Positions 15,901 to 16,469 of a stretch of DNA of 16,469 nucleotides are shown piece after piece. The DNA is from Baffinella frigidus. Taxonomy: Eukaryota; Cryptophyceae; Cryptomonadales; Baffinellaceae. Under the pieces are notes generated by a model. The model did not search any database and was not told the DNA's origin. It worked only from the letters and a program-made list of their open reading frames with translations. Made by a program: the position numbers and the translations under genes. The DNA is taken from the NCBI GenBank assembly GCA_026770585.1, contig MU646306.1, positions 1,550,122 through 1,566,590 on the forward strand. The letters run 5' to 3'. Position 1 is the first letter of the stretch; every line of letters starts with the position of its first letter.

Positions 15901-16438
15901 CTACAAACACACCGTCAGGAAACCCCAGACCGTAAAGCACGAAACGGCAGGTGAACAAGCACGCGTTCTCGGGCGGACAGGCAACACTCGAAGAACACCG
16001 CAGGCTCGGCGGTGACCCGTCTATCGATGTCTCCTTTCGGTCCGAGCCCCCCGTACCACTGTTGTCTACTTAAGGCGTAAGTCAACTGGGCAAGGGTATC
16101 TTTTCCTGTTTTCTTCCGGTCCGAGTCCCCCCCCCGTACACCTCCTGATTTTTTTGATCTTTCCCCGGTTCACCCCGGGGAGAGAAGTGCGTTTATTACA
16201 GATCGAAACCAACGTTTTCCACGATGTATTCCCTGCTGAGATTAGTCACCGGCCTGTTACGCAAATTGCCAGTAAGCGTGGGAGCAGCCCTCACCCCCAA
16301 ACTCTCAACCCTTTACCCGATTCCAGACACCCTAAACCCTACACCCTGAACCACCCCCCCCCCCCTGGAGGGCGGAGTGAGCAGGTACCTGGAGTTCTTC
16401 CTGGAAGACGATCAAGAACTCGCTGAGATCGCTGCAAG
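6913..16438 (+). CDS. WARS: Tryptophanyl-tRNA synthetase, eukaryotic type, with N-terminal presequence (12 exons, 3' end outside window)
   Basis: Proposed exons: 6913-7245, 7431-7556, 8690-8803, 10069-10110, 10965-11024, 12454-12537, 13010-13070, 13680-13792, 14455-14547, 15514-15600, 15951-16039 and 16385-16438. All introns are GT-AG, and the joined frame gives about 418 residues. The enzyme charges tRNA-Trp with tryptophan. Matches to eukaryotic WARS are continuous: [35 protein letters not shown] with HLGH (residues 171-174, the class I HIGH motif), [52 protein letters not shown] (349-353, the KMSKS loop), VNKHAFSGG and FFLEDD. Introns after exons 7 and 11 split a Gly and an Arg codon; others are phase 0. 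Residues 1-90 are not catalytic: basic n-region, hydrophobic stretch at about 31-43, then Ala/Pro-rich with LRLRGAG. No WHEP domain is evident. Exon 12's donor (AAG|GTTGGC) is tentative. Confidence 0.93.
7840..7983. mobile_element. 144-bp near-perfect inverted repeat with poly-C/poly-G arms
   Basis: The left arm, ctgtcccacttcg...tcgtctcgccatcaa, a run of C, then gaaatttctcaggt, is mirrored on the right with few mismatches (arms about 60 bases). The loop is about 14 bases (tttgggggaggtcc). It lies in synthetase intron 2 and is non-coding: MITE-like, or capable of a cruciform. Confidence 0.85.
8030..8150. repeat. Dispersed repeat copy 1 (ccagaatctgtc...aaaaaggcg)
   Basis: Shares ccagaatctgtc, taaaaaggcg, aagat, gcatc, catgcc and aaaatagcata in order with 10509-10620. 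It lies in intron 2 of the synthetase. Confidence 0.75.
8468..8689 (+). repeat. Telomere-like tract running into the exon 3 acceptor of the synthetase
   Basis: About 220 bases of ccctaaa, ccctaca and ccctcaa variants, then ctccccag. The last units form an uninterrupted C/T/A tract up to the splice site. Confidence 0.95.
8981..9174. mobile_element. Long inverted repeat with about 80-bp arms
   Basis: Left arm aaaagtccattttttgga ... gaagcccatttcgacaatag pairs with ctattgtcgaaatgggcttc ... tccaaaaaatggactttt on the right. The loop gcttcccgggcagctctctg is itself a second copy of sequence just left of the element (about 8961). It lies in intron 3. Confidence 0.85.
9319..9602. repeat. About 90-bp tandem repeat of TTTAGGG-type sequence
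   Basis: Three units each start near gatcctcgtttagg (about 9321, 9411, 9502) and end in ctggggattcagagc or similar. Between them is degenerate ttagggttgagggcttag. A fourth start (ggaccctcgtt, about 9592) ends the array. Here the G-rich telomere strand is on the + strand, opposite to most tracts in the window. Confidence 0.8.
9785..9950 (+). repeat. Short duplicated blocks in intron 3
   Basis: ggtgctgcacacacgcggtc occurs at about 9783 and 9838. ggaacacacca and gggacatc recur near 9818 and 9929, and agtgtggag motifs near 9890-9925. No coding meaning seen. Confidence 0.6.
10037..10068 (+). repeat. Triplicated gtaacggttgt directly before the exon 4 acceptor
   Basis: gtaacggttgt occurs twice, followed by gtaacggcag. 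The last unit has become the 3' splice site of exon 4 (AG at 10067-10068). Confidence 0.65.
10125..10315. mobile_element. 191-bp element with perfect 15-bp terminal inverted repeats
   Basis: ccactcgagaatgct at the left end is exactly mirrored by agcattctcgagtgg at the right. Inner sequence continues the pairing weakly (cctaattaaa / tttaaatagg). A/T-rich and non-coding. It lies 14 bases after the exon 4 donor. Confidence 0.8.
10509..10620. repeat. Dispersed repeat copy 2
   Basis: Second copy of the repeat at 8030-8150, in intron 4, diverged mostly by single-base changes. Both carry the aagatRgcatc motif, which in reverse complement reads gatgcYatctt and recurs in other inverted-repeat elements here. 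Confidence 0.75.
10640..10915 (+). repeat. Irregular four-copy repeat (tgtaatgaccacgtcgagc)
   Basis: ggtgtaatgaccacgtcgag or close variants occur at about 10650, 10770, 10802 and 10885, three followed by gcctcccttggtt-like sequence. Spacing is uneven, and there is no CRISPR-like regularity. Confidence 0.7.
11033..11132. mobile_element. Inverted-repeat element, TACTACACA family, truncated copy 3
   Basis: The left end ttattcggggaaac, ctttcattt and ggcaacgaaaattactac match copy 2. The right arm is cut after gtgtagtaattttc, exactly where a copy of synthetase exon 5 begins. Confidence 0.75.
11133..11189 (+). repeat. Near-identical second copy of synthetase exon 5
   Basis: All but the first three bases of exon 5 are repeated (57 bases). 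I see only one difference, a silent CTC to CTA. It is followed by a GTACC donor-like sequence, but preceded by gtaattttc rather than an AG acceptor, so it should not be spliced in on its own. Confidence 0.9.
11246..11830 (+). repeat. Degenerate copies of the exon 5 3' edge and early intron 5
   Basis: gggacgtccttgcg (11248), gggacatcctagcggccacc (11647) and the same again (11790) resemble gatatcctagcggtacc at the end of the exon 5 copy. Each is followed by ccccactccc- or ccccgctcacc-like sequence. catgcgaggcg and acagtggcctt also recur (11209 and 11479). None keeps the GT. Confidence 0.65.
12001..12245. mobile_element. Diverged inverted-repeat element in intron 5
   Basis: Left segment ttgtagatttcgggtc, gcgcggatttt and tcgggaa pairs with right segment ttcccgac, aaaatccgcgc and gacccgaaaagtacaa. 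It shares ccgcgcgga, gaggtcagg and gctatctta motifs with 8981-9174, so the two probably belong to one family. Confidence 0.65.
12714..12735 (+). repeat. Copy of the 3' edge and donor of synthetase exon 6
   Basis: 22 bases repeat the exon end at 12516-12537 with one difference and are followed by GTCTG, a usable donor. tttcactctc and gatcaagcg-like sequence is also repeated around it (12588 and 12845). Confidence 0.8.
12886..12950 (+). repeat. Short TTTAGGG-type tract in intron 6
   Basis: ggggttttaggttcagggtttagggtttag at 12893-12922, G-rich strand on +. A related fragment (aaggtttaggggttggagg) lies at 12646-12666. Confidence 0.75.
13200..13412 (+). repeat. Three extra copies of the 3' edge and donor of synthetase exon 7
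   Basis: The exon end cgtcgacagcgactccatcg plus donor GTCAGT at 13071 recurs at 13200-13216 (short), 13294-13321 (GTCAGC) and 13385-13412 (GTCAGT). Each is followed by an intron-like gtac(t/g)ct...ctcagc block. Confidence 0.85.
13515..13663 (+). repeat. Five-copy 32-bp tandem repeat just before exon 8
   Basis: The unit cctgctcgct + seven A + cacg + six T + gggtt starts at 13517, 13549, 13581, 13613 and 13644. The first four units are almost identical. A-run and T-run can pair within each unit. The last unit decays about 16 bases upstream of the exon 8 acceptor. Confidence 0.9.
13950..14025 (+). repeat. Second copy of the 3' two-thirds of synthetase exon 8
   Basis: 76 bases repeat 13717-13792 with about seven changes, at least four of them silent; it reads [26 protein letters not shown] donor (GTCTGC) follows, but no AG precedes it. 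Confidence 0.88.
14033..14130 (+). repeat. Telomere-like tract directly after the exon 8 copy
   Basis: ctaaaccctagacccaaaac and ccctgaa, cctcaaccc, ccctaccctaaacccc variants start about 7 bases after the duplicated donor at 14026. Confidence 0.8.
14176..14275. mobile_element. Inverted-repeat element with gctatctta arms
   Basis: gaatttcaaacatgg, gctatcttaaggatgg on the left pairs with ccatcc-like catccctaagatagc and ttgtttgaaattc on the right. About 100 bp, in intron 8, non-coding. Confidence 0.75.
14323..14350 (+). repeat. Copy of the 5' edge and acceptor of synthetase exon 9
   Basis: After an AG at 14321-14322, gatccgtatttccggatc is followed by gcgcgggatg, reading DPYFRIARD. It matches the true exon start at 14455 (DPYFRITRD), then the match ends. 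Confidence 0.85.
14549..14645 (+). repeat. 49-bp tandem duplication after exon 9
   Basis: tatcacaagcttagccac and tatcacaagctcagccac start near 14551 and 14600. Each is followed by a small hairpin of the form ccccccggaatctgggggt. Confidence 0.75.
14660..14704 (+). repeat. Copy of the 3' edge and donor of synthetase exon 9
   Basis: Reads [15 protein letters not shown] in frame, then GTCCC, against [14 protein letters not shown] and GTCCT in the real exon (14500-14547). The Pro before Lys is the residue found in human WARS, whereas the real exon has Arg. Confidence 0.85.
14880..14929 (+). repeat. GGGA microsatellite
   Basis: About eight uninterrupted GGGA units, then GAGA units. It is purine-only for about 50 bases, in intron 9. 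Confidence 0.9.
14968..15120 (+). repeat. Two-copy dispersed block in intron 9
   Basis: cccgaagagggtaactacaa...gcatcaggaggg at about 14972 is repeated as cccgaagaaggtgagttcaa...gatcaggaggg at about 15077. ggaggcca/gggggcca follows in both. Confidence 0.7.
15151..15330. mobile_element. 180-bp inverted-repeat element (ggtttaacgtcc / ggacgttagcc)
   Basis: Terminal arms of about 60 bases contain ctacggta(c/t)tgcctacggta on the left and the complementary taccgtaggcaataccgtag on the right. The inner part also holds a direct repeat of cctacggtaggccgta. Non-coding, in intron 9. Confidence 0.85.
15669..15722 (+). repeat. 27-bp tandem duplication in intron 10
   Basis: ggtttgac(c/t)gagtctctccgctga occurs at 15669 and 15696. 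Confidence 0.85.
15737..15857. mobile_element. 121-bp inverted-repeat element (gggcaccctaattcca)
   Basis: gggcaccctaattcca and cctaattacggc on the left pair with gccgtaattagga and ttggaattagagtgccc on the right. The middle has tacggtattgcatacggta. Non-coding, in intron 10. Confidence 0.8.
16112..16135 (+). repeat. Copy of the exon 11 3' edge and donor
   Basis: ttcttccggtccgagtccccc followed by cgtac repeats the real exon 11 junction tcctttcggtccgagcccc and cgtac at 16032-16056. Confidence 0.6.
16297..16360 (+). repeat. Telomere-like tract upstream of exon 12
   Basis: actctcaaccctttacccg, then ccctaaaccctacaccctgaa and a run of C, ending about 24 bases before the exon 12 acceptor. Confidence 0.8.
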
Positions 16439-16469
16439 GTTGGCCACGCCATGCCTCCCCCCCCCCCCC

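Noticed and set aside
1-16469. tRNA or rRNA genes, or reverse transcriptase or transposase coding sequence
   Set aside because: No such sequence was recognised on either strand by eye. A covariance-model or profile search could still find one.

Overview
This is nuclear DNA of a eukaryote, most likely a protist. Two genes are split into many short exons by introns of about 0.2 to 1.4 kb. Splice sites are almost all GT-AG. Degenerate plant/alga-type telomere repeats (CCCTAAA / TTTAGGG) are scattered inside introns, and short inverted-repeat transposons are abundant. The tryptophanyl-tRNA synthetase starts with an N-terminal extension that looks like a targeting presequence, so an alga with a complex plastid or a relative such as a chromerid is possible. 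That placement is inference; no species is assigned.

Layout. (1) 157-3658, + strand: the last seven recognisable exons and the stop codon of a DEAH-box RNA helicase most like DHX35. The gene starts left of the window. (2) 3659-4833: convergent intergenic spacer holding four copies of one roughly 125-bp inverted-repeat element. (3) 4834-6638, - strand: a three-exon gene for an unrecognised protein of about 496 residues. It has a CxxC-type putative zinc site near the N-terminus and a Cys/His arrangement resembling a papain-like fold. (4) 6639-6912: a 274-bp shared upstream region between two divergent genes. (5) 6913 to the right edge, + strand: twelve exons of a eukaryotic-type tryptophanyl-tRNA synthetase with HLGH and KMSGS signature motifs. 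Its C-terminus lies beyond the window.

When the exons of the helicase and the synthetase are joined, the reading frame is continuous and matches human DHX35 and WARS (as remembered) almost residue for residue in spacing, so the exon maps are firm. No operon-like or pathway link is visible among the three genes.

The most striking feature lies in the introns. At least ten exons in the window have one or more partial copies of their own edge, including the splice site, lying next to them in the intron. Exon 7 of the synthetase has its 3' edge and 5' splice site four times, exon 8 has a 76-bp near-complete second 3' half, and exon 9 has extra copies of both edges. Degenerate telomere-like arrays lie directly upstream of at least seven real 3' splice sites on the sense strand and appear to serve as their pyrimidine tracts. 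Together these patterns suggest introns that grew by local tandem duplication and by insertion of telomere-like DNA, possibly as double-strand-break repair scars.
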